Origin: Actinidia chinensis
Lineage: Eukaryota > Streptophyta > Magnoliopsida > Ericales > Actinidiaceae
DNA length: 37,251 nt
Assembly: GCA_009663005.1 (NCBI GenBank)
Contig: CM018890.1
Span: forward strand, 11,171,501 to 11,208,751
Reading direction: 5' to 3'
Shown: piece after piece, positions 1 through 11,724 of the stretch
Position numbering within the stretch: position 1 is the stretch's first letter
How the letters are laid out: each line of letters opens with the position of its first letter
Translations under genes and position numbers: made by a program
The notes under the pieces: model-generated
Seen by the model: only the letters and a program-made list of their open reading frames with translations
Databases searched by the model: none
Told to the model about the DNA's origin: nothing

Positions 1-229
1 CTTAAACTTTTTGAAATTACACATAGGTCCTTAGCCTTTCTGAATTTTTTCAAATTAGTCCACCCAAGGTTTAAGTTTTTAAAAATTTCACTTCGGTCCC
101 TAATCTTTCTAATTTTTTTAATTTAGTACCCCCTATATTTAAATTTTAAAAATTACACTTTCGTCCCAAATATTTTTGGTTTTGTAAATCTAGTCCACCC
201 AAGATTTTCTTTCTAACAAGATAATTTGC
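1..229. repeat. Region A partial unit (copy A0)
   Basis: Right end of a 535-bp unit cut by the window edge. It ends in a variant box with ATAATTTGC in place of the usual ATATTTACG just before the anchor at 230. Confidence 0.85.
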
Positions 230-764
230 GCCCGCATCAAAGTTTGGTCTCGTAAGTTTTTGAAATTTACTTTTCGATATATATGCAAGAATTGTAGTTT
301 TGTCTTACAAGTTTTTAAAAAGTAAGCCTTGATTCCTAGTCTTTTTGATATTTACAGTTTCCTTCCTAAAATTTATAAAATTACACTTTGGCCCCTGACA
401 TTTTTGAATTTTTTTGATTTCGTCCCCTAAGGTTTTCTTTGTTCCTGGATCTATATACGAGAATTGAAACTATCCCATTATTTTTCAAAAATTATAGTTC
501 GATCCCTGAATTTTTGGATATTTATATTTTACCCATAAAGTTTTTTAAAATACACATGTGTCCTTAGCCTTTCTGAATTTTTTTAAATTAGTCCACCCAA
601 GGTATAAATTTTTAAAAATTATATTTTGATCACTAATCTTTCTAATTTTTTTTTAATTTTGTCCCCCCGATATTTAGTTTGTTAAAAATTACACTTTCGT
701 CCCCAACATTTTTGAGTTTTTCAATTTAATCCATCCAAGATTTTCTTTCTAACAGGATATTTAC
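230..764. repeat. Region A unit A1 (535 bp)
   Basis: Full-length unit between anchors. Its second half carries the GATCACTAATC variant of the core, which alternates with a TTTCGTCCC/TTTGGTCCC variant in other units. Confidence 0.9.
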
Positions 765-1300
765 GCCCGCATCAAAGATTGGCCTCGTAAATTTTTGAAA
801 TTTACATTTTAATATAGATGCAAGAATTGCAGTTTTGTCTTATAAGTTTCAAAAAATTAAGCCTTGGTTCCTAATTTTTTTGATATTTGCAGTTTGCTTC
901 CTAAAGTTTATAAAATTACAATTTGGCCCCTTATATTTTTGAATTTTTTTGATTTAGTCCCCTAAGGTTTTCTTTGTTCCTTGATCTATATACGAGAATT
1001 GAAACTATCCCATTATTTTTCAAAAATTACAGTTCGATTCCTCAGTTTTTTGATATTTATATTTTGTCCCTAAAGTTTTTAAAATTACACATGGGTCCTT
1101 AGCCTTTCTGAATTTTTTCAAATTAGTCCACACAAGGTTTAAGTTTTTAAAAATTACACTTTCGTCCCTAATCTTTCTAATTTTTTTTTAATTTCGTACC
1201 CCCTATATTTAATTTTTTAAAAATTACACTTTCGTCCCCAATATTTTTGAGTTTTTTGAATTTAGTCCACCCAAGATTTTCTTTCTAACCAGATATTTAT
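765..1300. repeat. Region A unit A2 (536 bp)
   Basis: Full-length unit. The second half has the CACTTTCGTCCCTAATC variant rather than GATCACTAATC, and CCACACAAGG in place of CCACCCAAGG. Confidence 0.9.
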
Positions 1301-1836
1301 GCCCGCATCAAAGTTTGGCCTCGTAAGTTTCTAAAATTTACGGTTTGATATATATGCAAGAATTGCAGTTTTTGTCTTATAAGTTTTTAAAAATTAAGCC
1401 TTGGTTACTAGACTTTTTGATATTTGCAGTTTGCTTCCAAAAGTTTATAAAATTACACTTTGGCCACTGACTTTTTTGAAATTTTTTGATTTAGTCCCCT
1501 AAGGTTTTCTTTGTTCCTGGATCTATATACGAGAATTGAAACTATCCCATTATTTTTCAAAAATTACAGTTCGATCCCTTAGTTTTTTGATATTTATATT
1601 TTATCCCTAAAGTTTTTAAAATTACACATGGGCTCTTAGCCTTTCTGAATTTTTTCAAATTAGTCCACCCAAGGTTTAAGTTTTTAAAAATTACACTTTG
1701 GTCCCTTATCTTTCTAATTTTTTTTAATTTAGTACCCCCAATATTAAATTTTTTAAAAATTATACTTTCGTCCCTAATATTTTTGAGTTTTTTCAATTTA
1801 TTCCACCCAAGATTTTCTTTCTAACAGGATATTTAC
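1301..1836. repeat. Region A unit A3 (536 bp)
   Basis: Full-length unit sharing the private variants GGGCTCTTAGCC and TTTGGTCCCTTATC with unit A6 (from 2851), three units downstream. Confidence 0.9.
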
Positions 1837-2314
1837 GCCCGCATCAAAGTTTAGCCTCGTAAATTTTTGAAATTTACATTTTAATATACATGCAAGAATT
1901 GCAGTTTTGTCTTATAAGTTTTTAAAAATTATGCCTTGGTTCCTAATTTTTTTGATATTTGTAGTTTTCTTCCTAAACTTTATAAAATTACAATTTAGCC
2001 CCTGATATTTTTGAATTTTTTTGATTTAGATCCCTAAGGTTTTCTTTGTTCCTTGATCTATATACGAGAATTGAAACTATCCCATTATTTTTCAAAAATT
2101 ACACATGGGTCCTTAGCCTTTCAGAATTTTTTTAAATTAGTCCACCGAAGGTATAAATTTTTAAAAATTATATTTTGATCACTAATCTTTCTAATTGCTT
2201 TTTAATTTAGTCCCCCCTATATTTAGTTTGTTGAAAATTACACGTTCGTCCCCAACATTTTTGAGTTTTTTCAATTTATTCCACGCAAGATTTTCTTTCT
2301 AACAGGATATTTAC
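1837..2314. repeat. Region A unit A4 (478 bp, one ~58-bp deletion)
   Basis: Short unit. Near 2100, CAAAAATTACA runs straight into CATGGGTCC, skipping about 58 bases present in its neighbours. It shares AATTATGCCTTGG and TTTTCTTCCTAAA with unit A7, 1547 bp downstream. Confidence 0.9.
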
Positions 2315-2850
2315 GCCCGCATCAAAGTTTGGCCTCGTAAATTTTTGAAATTTACATTTTAATATATATGCAAGAATTGTAGTTTTATCTTATAAGTTTT
2401 TAAAAATTAAGCCTTGGTTTCTAATTTTTTTGATATTTGCAGTTTGCTTCCTAAACTTTATAAAATTATAATTTAGCCCCTGACATTTTTGAATTTTTTT
2501 GATTTAGACCCCTGAGATTTTCTTTGTTCCTTGATCTATATACGAGAATTGAAACTATCCCATTATTTTTCAAAAATTATAGTTCGATCCTTGAATTTTT
2601 GGATACTTATATTTTATCCCTAAAAGTTTTTAAATTACACATGGGTCCTTAGCCTTTCAGAATTTTTTTAAGTTAGTCCACCGAAGGTATAAATTCTTAA
2701 AAATTATATTTTGATCACTAATCTTTCCAATTGCTTTTTAATTTAGTCCCCCCTATATTTAGTTTGTTGAAAATTATACGTTCGTCCCCAACATTTTTGA
2801 GTTTTTACAATTTATTCCACCCAAGATTTTCTTTCTAACAGGATATTTAC
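2315..2850. repeat. Region A unit A5 (536 bp)
   Basis: Full-length unit of the GATCACTAATC class, with CCACCGAAGG in place of CCACCCAAGG, shared with A4. Confidence 0.9.
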
Positions 2851-3383
2851 GCCCGCATCAAAGTTTGGCCTCGTAAATTTTTGAAATTTACATTTTACTA
2901 TATATGCAAGAATTGCAGTTTTATCTTATAAGTTTTTAAAAACTAAGCCTTGGTTTCTAATTTTTTTGATATTTGCAGTTTGCTTCCTAAACTTTATAAA
3001 ATTATAATTTAGCCCCTGACATTTTTGAATTTTTTTGATTTAGACCCCTAAGATTTTCTTTGTTCCTTGATCTATATACGAGAATTGAAACTATCCCTTT
3101 ATTTTTCAAAAATTATAGTTCGATCCTTGAATTTTTGGATATTTATATTTTACCCCTAAATTTTTTTAAATTACACATGGGCTCTTAGCCTTTCTGAATT
3201 TTTTCAAATTAGTCCACCCAAGGTTTAAGTTTTTAAAAATTACACTTTGGTCCCTTATCTTTCTAATTTTTTTAATTTAGTACCCCCTATATTAAATTTT
3301 TTAAAAATTATACTTTCGTCCCTAATATTTTGAGTTTTTTCAATTTATTCCACCCAAGATTTTCTTTCTAACAGGATATTTAT
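2851..3383. repeat. Region A unit A6 (533 bp)
   Basis: Full-length unit that repeats the private variants of A3 (GGGCTCTTAGCC, TTTGGTCCCTTATC). Confidence 0.9.
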
Positions 3384-3918
3384 GCCCGCATCAAAGTTTA
3401 GCCTCGTAAATTTTTGAAATTTACATTTTAATATATATGCAAGAATTGCAGTTTTGTCTTATAAGTTTTTAAAAATTATGCCTTGGTTCCTAATTTTTTT
3501 GATATTTGCAGTTTTCTTCCTAAAAATTATAAAAATACAATTTAGCCCCTGATATTTTTGAATTTTTTTGATTTAGATCCCTAAGGTTTTCTTTGTTCCT
3601 TGATCTATATACGAGAATTGAAACTATCTCATTATTTTTCAAAAATTACAGTTCGATCCCTTAGTTTTTTGATATTCATATTTTGTCCCTAAAGTTTTTA
3701 AAATTACACATGGGTCCTTAGCCATTCTGAATTTTTTCAAATATTCCACCCAAGGTATAAATTTTTGAAAATTATATTTTGATCACTAATCTTTCTAATT
3801 GTTTTTTAATTTAGTCCCCCCTATATTTAGTTTGTTAAAAATTACACTTTCGTCCCCAACATTTTTGAGTTTTTTCAATTTATTCCACCCAAGATTTTCT
3901 TTCTAACAAGATATTTAC
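3384..3918. repeat. Region A unit A7 (535 bp)
   Basis: Full-length unit sharing AATTATGCCTTGG and the TTTTCTTCCTAAA variant with A4. The line near 3740 has lost a few bases (CAAATATTCCACCC). Confidence 0.9.
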
Positions 3919-4420
3919 GCCCGCATCAAAGTTTAGCCTCGTAAATTTTTAAAATTTATATTTTAATATGTATGCAAGAATTGCAGTTTTGTCTTAAAAG
4001 TTTTTAAAAATTAAGCCTTAGTTCCTAACTTTTTTGATATTTGCAGTTTGCTTCCTAAAGTTTATAAAATTACACTTTAGCCCCTGACATTTTTGAATTT
4101 TTTTGATATAGTCCCCTAAGGTTTTCTTTGTTCCTTGATCTATATACGAGAATTGAAATTATCCCATTATTTTTCAAAAATTACAGTTCGATCCCTTAGT
4201 TTTTTGATATTCATATTTTGTCCCTAAAGTTTTTAAAATTACACATGGGTCCTTAGCCTTTCTGAATTTTTTCAAATTAGTCCACCCAAGGTATAAATTT
4301 TTGAAAATTATATTTTGATCACTAATCTTTAGTTTGTTAAAAATTACACTTTCGTCCCCAACATTTTTGAGTTTTTTCAATTTATTTCACCCAAGATTTT
4401 CTTTCTAACAAGATATTTAC
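3919..4420. repeat. Region A unit A8 (502 bp, ~34-bp deletion)
   Basis: Its first 412 bases (3919-4330) read as identical to the first 412 bases of A9 (4421-4832). After that, ATCTTT joins directly to AGTTTGTT, losing about 34 bases. Private variants shared with A9 include AATATGTATGC, GTCTTAAAAG and GATATAGTCCCC. Confidence 0.92.
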
Positions 4421-4956
4421 GCCCGCATCAAAGTTTAGCCTCGTAAATTTTTAAAATTTATATTTTAATATGTATGCAAGAATTGCAGTTTTGTCTTAAA
4501 AGTTTTTAAAAATTAAGCCTTAGTTCCTAACTTTTTTGATATTTGCAGTTTGCTTCCTAAAGTTTATAAAATTACACTTTAGCCCCTGACATTTTTGAAT
4601 TTTTTTGATATAGTCCCCTAAGGTTTTCTTTGTTCCTTGATCTATATACGAGAATTGAAATTATCCCATTATTTTTCAAAAATTACAGTTCGATCCCTTA
4701 GTTTTTTGATATTCATATTTTGTCCCTAAAGTTTTTAAAATTACACATGGGTCCTTAGCCTTTCTGAATTTTTTCAAATTAGTCCACCCAAGGTATAAAT
4801 TTTTGAAAATTATATTTTGATCACTAATCTTTCTAATTGTTTTTTAATTTAGTCCCCCCTATATTTAGTTTGTTAAAAATTACACTTTCGTCCCCAACAT
4901 TTTTTAGTTTTTTCAATTTATTCCACCCAAGATTTTCTTTCTAACAAGATATTTAC
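4421..4956. repeat. Region A unit A9 (536 bp), near-twin of A8
   Basis: Full-length unit, identical by eye to A8 over 412 bases and retaining the ~34 bases A8 lacks. The pair is the youngest-looking duplication in region A. Confidence 0.92.
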
Positions 4957-5280
4957 GCCCGCATCAAAGTTTAGCCTCGTAAATTTTTAAAATTTATATT
5001 TTAATATATATGCAAAATTGCAGTTTTGTCTTAAAAGTTTTTAAAAATTAAGCCTTGGTTCCTAACTTTTTTGATATTTGCAGTTTGCTTCCTAAAGTTT
5101 ATAAAATTACACTTTAGCCCCTGACATTTTTGAATTTTTTTGATATAGTCCCCTAAGGTTTTCTTTGTTCCTTGATCTATATACGAGAATTGAAATTATC
5201 CCATTATTTTTCAAAAATTATAGTTCGATCCTTGAATTTTTGGATATTTATATTTTACCCCTAAACTTTTTGAAATTATA
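4957..5280. repeat. Region A partial unit A10 and A/B junction
   Basis: Starts as an ordinary A unit (with TATGCAAAATTGC, two bases short) and then switches near 5270-5285 into a line ending AAATTCTTTTTAATTTAG, which is diagnostic of the 238-bp block of region B. The junction lies inside shared low-complexity sequence, so it cannot be placed to the base. Confidence 0.75.
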
Positions 5281-6263
5281 GTCCAAATTCTTTTTAATTT
5301 AGTCCCTAAAATATTTTAATTTTTGAATATTACACTTTTGCCCTTTGACTTTCAGAATTTTTTAAATTTAGTCCACCAAGATTTTCTTTCTTTCTGGATA
5401 TATATGCGAGAATTGTAGTTTTGTCTCATAGGTTTTTACAAATTAAGCCTTGCTTCCCAAACTTTTTGATATTTACAGTTTGCTTCCTGAAGTTTATAAA
5501 GTTACACTTTGGTCCCTAATATTTTTTAAATTTTTTCGATTTAGTCCCTTAAGATTTTCTTTATTCCTGGATCTATATGCGAGAATTGAAACTATCCCAT
5601 TATTTTTCAAAAATTACAGTTTGATCCCTCAATTTTTTTATATTTATATTTTACCCCTAAAGTTTTTAAAATTACACATGGGTCCTTAGCCTTTCTAAAT
5701 TTTCTCAATTTAGACCACCCAAAGTTTAAGTTCTTAAAATTACACTTTGATCCCTAATCTTTCTATTTTTTTTAATTTAGTCCCCCCTATGTTTAATTTT
5801 TTAAAAATTACACTTTCGTCCCCGACAGTTTCGAGTTCTTTCAATTTAGTGCACCAAAGATTTTCTTTCTAATAGGATATTTATGCCCGCATCAAAGTTT
5901 TGCCCCCTAAAATTATTAAAATTATAATTTGGTCCCTGATCTTTTGGAATTTTTTTAATTTAGTCCCCCGAATGTTTAAGTTTTTGGAAATATCAGTTTC
6001 ATCCCTGGAATTTTTTGATATTTATAGTTTGCACCCGATATAGTATTTAAAATTACACTTTGGTCTCTAATTTTTTTAATTTTGTGCCCCCAATATTTTA
6101 TTTTTTGAAAATTACACTTTGGTCCCTAGCATTTTTGTTTTCTTTTCAATTTAGTTCACCCAAGATTTTCTATCTAACAGGATATTTATGCCCGCATCAA
6201 AGTTTTGCCTCGTAAAATTTTAAAATTTACATTTTGGTCCACTAACTTTTTAAAAACTATTGT
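5281..6263. repeat. Region B leading partial unit B0 with ~89-bp deletion
   Basis: Contains the 172- and 307-bp subunit types, then the anchor box at 5885. Here GTTTTGCC joins directly to CCCTAAAATTATT near 5898, so the box-to-box interval is 305 rather than about 394. About 89 bases are missing between two AGTTTTGCC/AGTTTGCC similarities. Confidence 0.88.
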
Positions 6264-7888
6264 TTGGGCCCCGTAGTTTTTGATATTTGTAGTTTGCCCC
6301 CTATAATTATTAAAATTATAACTTGGTCCCTGATCTTTCGGAATTTTTTTAATTTAGTCCCCCGAAGGTTTAAGTTTTTAGAAATATCAGTTTCATCCCT
6401 AGATTTTTTTGATATTTATAGTTTGCACCCGATAAAGTATTTAAAATTACACTTTGGTCTCTAATTTTTTCTAATTTAGTGCCCCCAATATTTTATTATT
6501 TGAAAATTATACTTTGTTCCCTAGCATTTTTGATCTTTTTCAATTTAGTCCTCCCAAGATTTTCTTTCTAACCGAATATTTATGGCAGCATTGAAGTTTT
6601 GCCTCGTATATTTTTAAAATTTATATTTTAGTCCCTAGACTTTTTAAAAATTATAGTTTGGACCCTGAATTTTTGATATTTACAGTTTGTCAGATAAAGT
6701 TCTTAAAATTATACTTTGGTTCATGGTCTATCTGAATTTTTTCAATTCAATCCCTAAAAATTTTATGTTTTTAGAAATTACATAGTGGTCCCTGGCCTTT
6801 AAGAATTGTTTCAATTAAATTCTCCTGATTTTTCTTACTTTTTGGATAAATATGCGGGTAATTCAATTTTGTTCCAAAAGTTTTTAAAAATTACAGTTTG
6901 GTGCGAGGACTTTTTGATACTTATAGTTCACCCCATAAAGTTTTTAAAATTACTCTTTGGTCCCTAATTTTCCAAATTCTTTTTAATTTAGTCCCTAAAA
7001 TATTTTAATTTTTGAATATTACACTTTTGCCCTTTAACTCTCAGAATTTTTTAAATTTAGTCCTCCAAGATTTTCTTTCTTTCTGGATATATATGCGAGA
7101 ATTGTAGTTTTGTCTCATACGTTTTTAAAAATTACAGTTTGGTACGAGGACTTTTTGATACTTATAGTTCACCCCATAAAGTTTTTAAAATTACTCTTTG
7201 GTCCCTAATTTTCCAAATTATTTTTAATTTAGTCCCTAAAATATTTTAATTTTTGAATATTACACTTTTGCCCTTTGACTTTCAGAATTTTTTAAATTTA
7301 GTCCACCAAGATTTTCTTTCTTTCTGGATATATATGCGAGAATTGTAGTTTTGTCTCATAGGTTTTTAAAAATTAAGCCTTGCTTCCCAAACTTTTTGAT
7401 ATTTACAGTTTGCTTCCTGAAGTTTATAAAATTACACTTTGGTCCCTGATATTTTTAAATTTTTTCGATTTAGTCCCTTAAGATTTTCTTTATTCCTGGA
7501 TCTATATGCGAGAATTGAAACTATCCCATTATTTTTCAAAAATTACAGTTTGATCCCTCAATTTTTTGATATTTATATTTTACCCCTAAAGTTTTTAAAA
7601 TTACACATGGGTCCTTAGCCTTTCTAAATTTTCTCAATTTAGACCACCCAAAGTTTAACTTTTTAAAAATTACACTTTGATCCCTAATCTTTCTTATTTT
7701 TTTAATTTAGTCCCCCCTATGTTTAATTTTTTAAAAATTACACTTTCGTCCCCGACAGTTTTGAGTTCTTTCAATTTAGTGCACCCAAGATTTTCTTTCT
7801 AACAGGATATTTATGCCCGGATCAAAGTTTTTCCTCGTAAAATTTTGAAATTTATATTTCGGTCCACTGACTTTTGAAAAATTATTGT
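6264..7888. repeat. Region B unit B1
   Basis: Has the 269-bp subunit, two ~241-bp subunits (cores GTGCGAGG near 6901 and GTACGAGG near 7141), the 172-bp and the 307-bp subunits. It carries the variant CCTTTAAGAATTGTTTC near 6797, shared only with B7 and B10. It has TATGGCAGC near 6573, where other copies read TATGCCAGC. Confidence 0.88.
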
Positions 7889-9908
7889 TTGGGCCCTGTA
7901 TTTTTTGATATTTGCAGTTTGCCCCCTAAAATTATTAAAATTATAATTTGGTCCATGATCTTTTGGAATATTTTTAATTTAGTCCCCCGAATGTTTAAGT
8001 TTTTGGAAATATCAGTTTCATCCCTAGATTTTTTTGATATTTATAGTTTGCGCCCGATAAAGTATTTAAAATTACACTTTGGTCTCTAATTTTTTCTAAT
8101 TTAGTGCCCCCAATATTTTATTATTTGAAAATTATACTTTGGTCCATGGCATTTTTGATCTTTTTCAATTTAGTCCTCCCAAGATTTTCTTTCTAACCGA
8201 ATATTTATGCCAGCATTGAAGTTTTGCCTCGTATGTTTTTAAAATTTATATTTTAGTCCCTAGACTTTTTAAAAATTATAGTTTGGACCCCGAATTTTTG
8301 ATATTTACAGTTTGTCAGATAAAGTTCTTAAAATTATACTTTGGTTCATGGTCTATCTAAATTTTTTCAATTCAATCCCTAAAAATTTTATGTTTTTAGA
8401 AATTACATAGTGGTCCCTGGCCTTTACGAATTTTTTCAATTAAATTCTCCTGATTTTTCTTACTTTTTGGATAAATATGCGGGTAATTCAATTTTGTTCC
8501 AAAAGTTTTTAAAAATTACAGTTTGGTACGAGGACTTTTTGATACTTATAGTTCACCCCATAAAGTTTTTAAAATTACTCTTTGGTCCCTAATTTTCCAA
8601 ATTCTTTTTAATTTAGTCCCTAAAATATTTTAATTTTTGAATATTACACTTTTGCCCATTAACTCTCAGAATTTTTTAAATTTAGTCCTCCAAGATTTTC
8701 TTTCTTTCTGGATATATATGCGAGAATTGTAGTTTTGTCTCATACGTTTTTAAAAATTACAGTTTGGTCCGAGGACTTTTTGATACTTATAGTTCACCCC
8801 ATAAAGTTTTTAAAATTACTCTTTGGTCCCTAATTTTCCAAATTCTTTTTAATTTAGTCCCTAAAATATTTTAATTTTTGAATATTACACTTTTGCCCTT
8901 TGACTTTCAGAATTTTCTAAATTTAGTCCACCAAGATTTTCTTTCTTTCTGGATATATATGCGAGAATTGTAGTTTTGTCTCATACGTTTTTAAAAATTA
9001 AGCCTTGCTTCCCGAACTTTTTGATATTTACAGTTTGCTTCCTGAAGTTTATAAAATTACACTTTGGTCCCTGATATTTTTAAATTTTTTCGATTTAGTC
9101 CCTTAAGATTTTCTTTATTCCTGGATCTATATGCGAGAATTGAAACTATCCCATTATTTTTCAAAAATTACAGTTTGATCCCTCAATTTTTTGATATTTA
9201 TATTTTACCCCTAAAGTTTTTAAAATTACACATGGGGCCTTAGCCTTTCTAAATTTTCTCAATTTAGACCACCCAAAGTTTAAATTTTTAAAAATTACAC
9301 TTTGATCCCTAATCTTTCTAATTTTTTTAATTTAGTCCCCCCTATGTTTAATTTTTTAAAAATTACACTTTCGTCCCCGACAGTTTCGAGTTCTTTCAAT
9401 TTAGTGCACCCAAGATTTTCTTTCTAACAGGATATTTATGCCCGCATCAAAGTTTTGCCTCGTAAAATTTTGAAATTTATATTTCGGTCCACTGACTTTT
9501 GAAAAATTATTGTTTGGGCCCAGTATTTTTTGATATTTGCAGTTTGCCCCCTAAAATTATTAAAATTATAATTTGGTCCATGATCTTTTGGAATATTTTT
9601 AATTTAGTCCCCCGAATGTTTAAGTTTTTGGAAATATCAGTTTCATCCCTGGATTTTTTTGATATTTATAGTTTGCACCCGATATAGTATTTAAAATTAC
9701 ACTTTGGTCTCTAATTTTTTAAATTTTATGCCCCCAATATTTTATTTTTTGAAAATTACACTTTGGTCCCTAGCATTTTTGTTTTTTTTTTCAATTTAGT
9801 GCACCCAAGATTTTCTATCTAACAGGATATTTATGCCCGCATCAAAGTTTTGCCTCGTAAAATTTTAAAATTTACATTTTGGTCCACTAACTTTTTAAAA
9901 ACTATTGT
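7889..9908. repeat. Region B unit B2, with fused ~390-bp subunits
   Basis: Begins with the TTGGGCCCTG type of the ~394-bp subunit but continues, between about 7950 and 8060, as the neighbouring ~386-bp type leading to the CCAGCATTGAAG box. One ~391-bp subunit is thus missing, and the 6264-9909 interval is 3645 instead of about 4020. Two 241-bp subunits follow. Confidence 0.88.
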
Positions 9909-11724
9909 TTGGGCCCCGTAGTTTTTGATATTTGTAGTTTGGTCCCCCATCTTTCGGAATTTTTTTAATTTAGTCCCCGAAGGTTTAAGTTTTTAGAAAT
10001 ATCAGTTTCATCCCTAGATTTTTTAATATTTATAGTTTGCACCCGATAAAGTATTTGAAATTACACTTTGGTCTCTAATTTTTTCTAATTTAGTGCCCCC
10101 AATATTTTATTATTTAAAAATTATACTTTGGTCCCTGGCATTTTTGATTTTTTTCAATTTAGTCCTCCCAAGATTTTCTTTCTAACCGAATATTTATGCC
10201 AGCATTGAAGTTTTGCCTCGTATGTTTTTAAAATTTATATTTTAGTCCCTAGACTTTTTAAAAATTATAGTTTGGACCCCGAATTTTTGATATTTACAGT
10301 TTGTCAGATAAAGTTCTTAAAATTATACTTTGGTTCATGGTCTATCTGAATTTTTTCAATTCAATCCCTAAAAATTTTATGTTTTTAGAAATTACATAGT
10401 GGTCCCTGGCCTTTACGAATTTTTTCAATTAAATTCTCCTGATTTTTCTTACTTTTTGGATAAATATGCGGGTAATTCAATTTTGTTCCAAAAGTTTTTA
10501 AAAATTACAGTTTGGTGCGAGGACTTTTTGATACTTATAGTTCACCCCATAAAGTTTTTAAAATTACTCTTTGGTCCCTAATTTTCCAAATTCTTTTTAA
10601 TTTAGTCCCTAAAATATTTTAATTTTTGAATATTACACTTTTGCCCTTTGACTTTCAGAATTTTTTAAATTTAGTCCTCCAAGATTTTCTTTCTTTCTGG
10701 ATATATATGCGAGAATTGTAGTTTTGTCTCATATGTTTTTAAAAATTACAGTTTGGTCCGAGGACTTTTTGATACTTATAGTTCACCCCATAAAGTTTTT
10801 AAAATTACTCTTTGGTCCCTAATTTTCCAAATTCTTTTTAATTTAGTCCCTAAAATATTTTAATTTTTGAATATTACACTTTTGCCCTTTGACTTTCAGA
10901 ATTTTCTAAATTTAGTCCACCAAGATTTTCTTTCTTTCTGGATATATATGCGAGATTTGAAACTATCCCATTATTTTTCAAAAATTACAGTTTGATCCCT
11001 CAATTTTTTGATATTTATATTTTACCCCTAAAGTTTTTAAAATTACACATGGGGCCTTAGCCTTTCTAAATTTTCTCAATTTAGACCACCCAAAGTTTAA
11101 GTTTTTAAAAATTACACTTTGATCCCTAATCTTTCTAATTTTTTTAATTTAGTCCCCCCTATGTTTAATTTTTTAAAAATTACACTTTCGTCCCCGACAG
11201 TTTCGAGTTCTTTCAATTTAGTGCACCCAAGATTTTCTTTCTAACAGGATATTTATGCCCGCATCAAAGTTTTGCCTCGTAAAATTTTGAAATTTATATT
11301 TCGGTCCACTGACTTTTGAAAAATTATTGTTTGGGCCCTGTATTTTTTGATATTTGCAGTTTGCCCCCTAAAATTATTAAAATTATAATTTGGTCCATGA
11401 TCTTTTGGAATTTTTTTAATTTAGTCCCCCGAATGTTTAAGTTTTTGGAAATATCAGTTTCATCCCTGGATTTTTTTGATATTTATAGTTTGCACCCGAT
11501 ATAGTATTTAAAATTACACTTTGGTCTCTAATTTTTTTAATTTTGTGCCCCCAATATTTTATTTTTTGAAAATTACACTTTGGTCCCTAGCATTTTTGTT
11601 TTTTTTTCAATTTAGTGCACCCAAGATTTTCTATCTAACAGGATATTTATGCCCGCATCAAAGTTTTGCCTCGTAAAATTTTAAAATTTACATTTTGGTC
11701 CACTAACTTTTTAAAAACTATTGT
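9909..11724. repeat. Region B unit B3 (1816 bp, two deletions)
   Basis: A ~37-bp line is missing at 9940/9941 (GTAGTTT joined to GGTCCC). About 172 bp are missing at ~10955, where ATATATGCGAGA joins TTGAAACTATCCC. The second deletion removes one whole subunit and lies between the related boxes TATATATGCGAGAATTG and TCTATATGCGAGAATTG. Confidence 0.9.

Larger units (their letters stand above)
1..5280. repeat. Region A: ~535-bp higher-order repeat, about ten copies
   Basis: The GC-richer anchor GCCCGCATCAAAG recurs at 230, 765, 1301, 1837, 2315, 2851, 3384, 3919, 4421 and 4957, giving intervals of 535, 536, 536, 478, 536, 533, 535, 502 and 536. Each unit has two halves: one from the anchor to a GATCTATATACGAGAATTG segment, and one from there to the next anchor. 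The short intervals are explained by single-block deletions. The unit matches two of the seven subunits of the 2-kb unit of region B, so the two regions share ancestry. The right limit is approximate; the change of type falls at about 5270-5285. Confidence 0.93.

Noticed and set aside
1557..4380. Minus-strand K/N-rich open frames at 1557-1796 and 4174-4380
   Set aside because: Translation of the satellite lines in reverse; the internal peptide repeat simply mirrors the DNA repeat.
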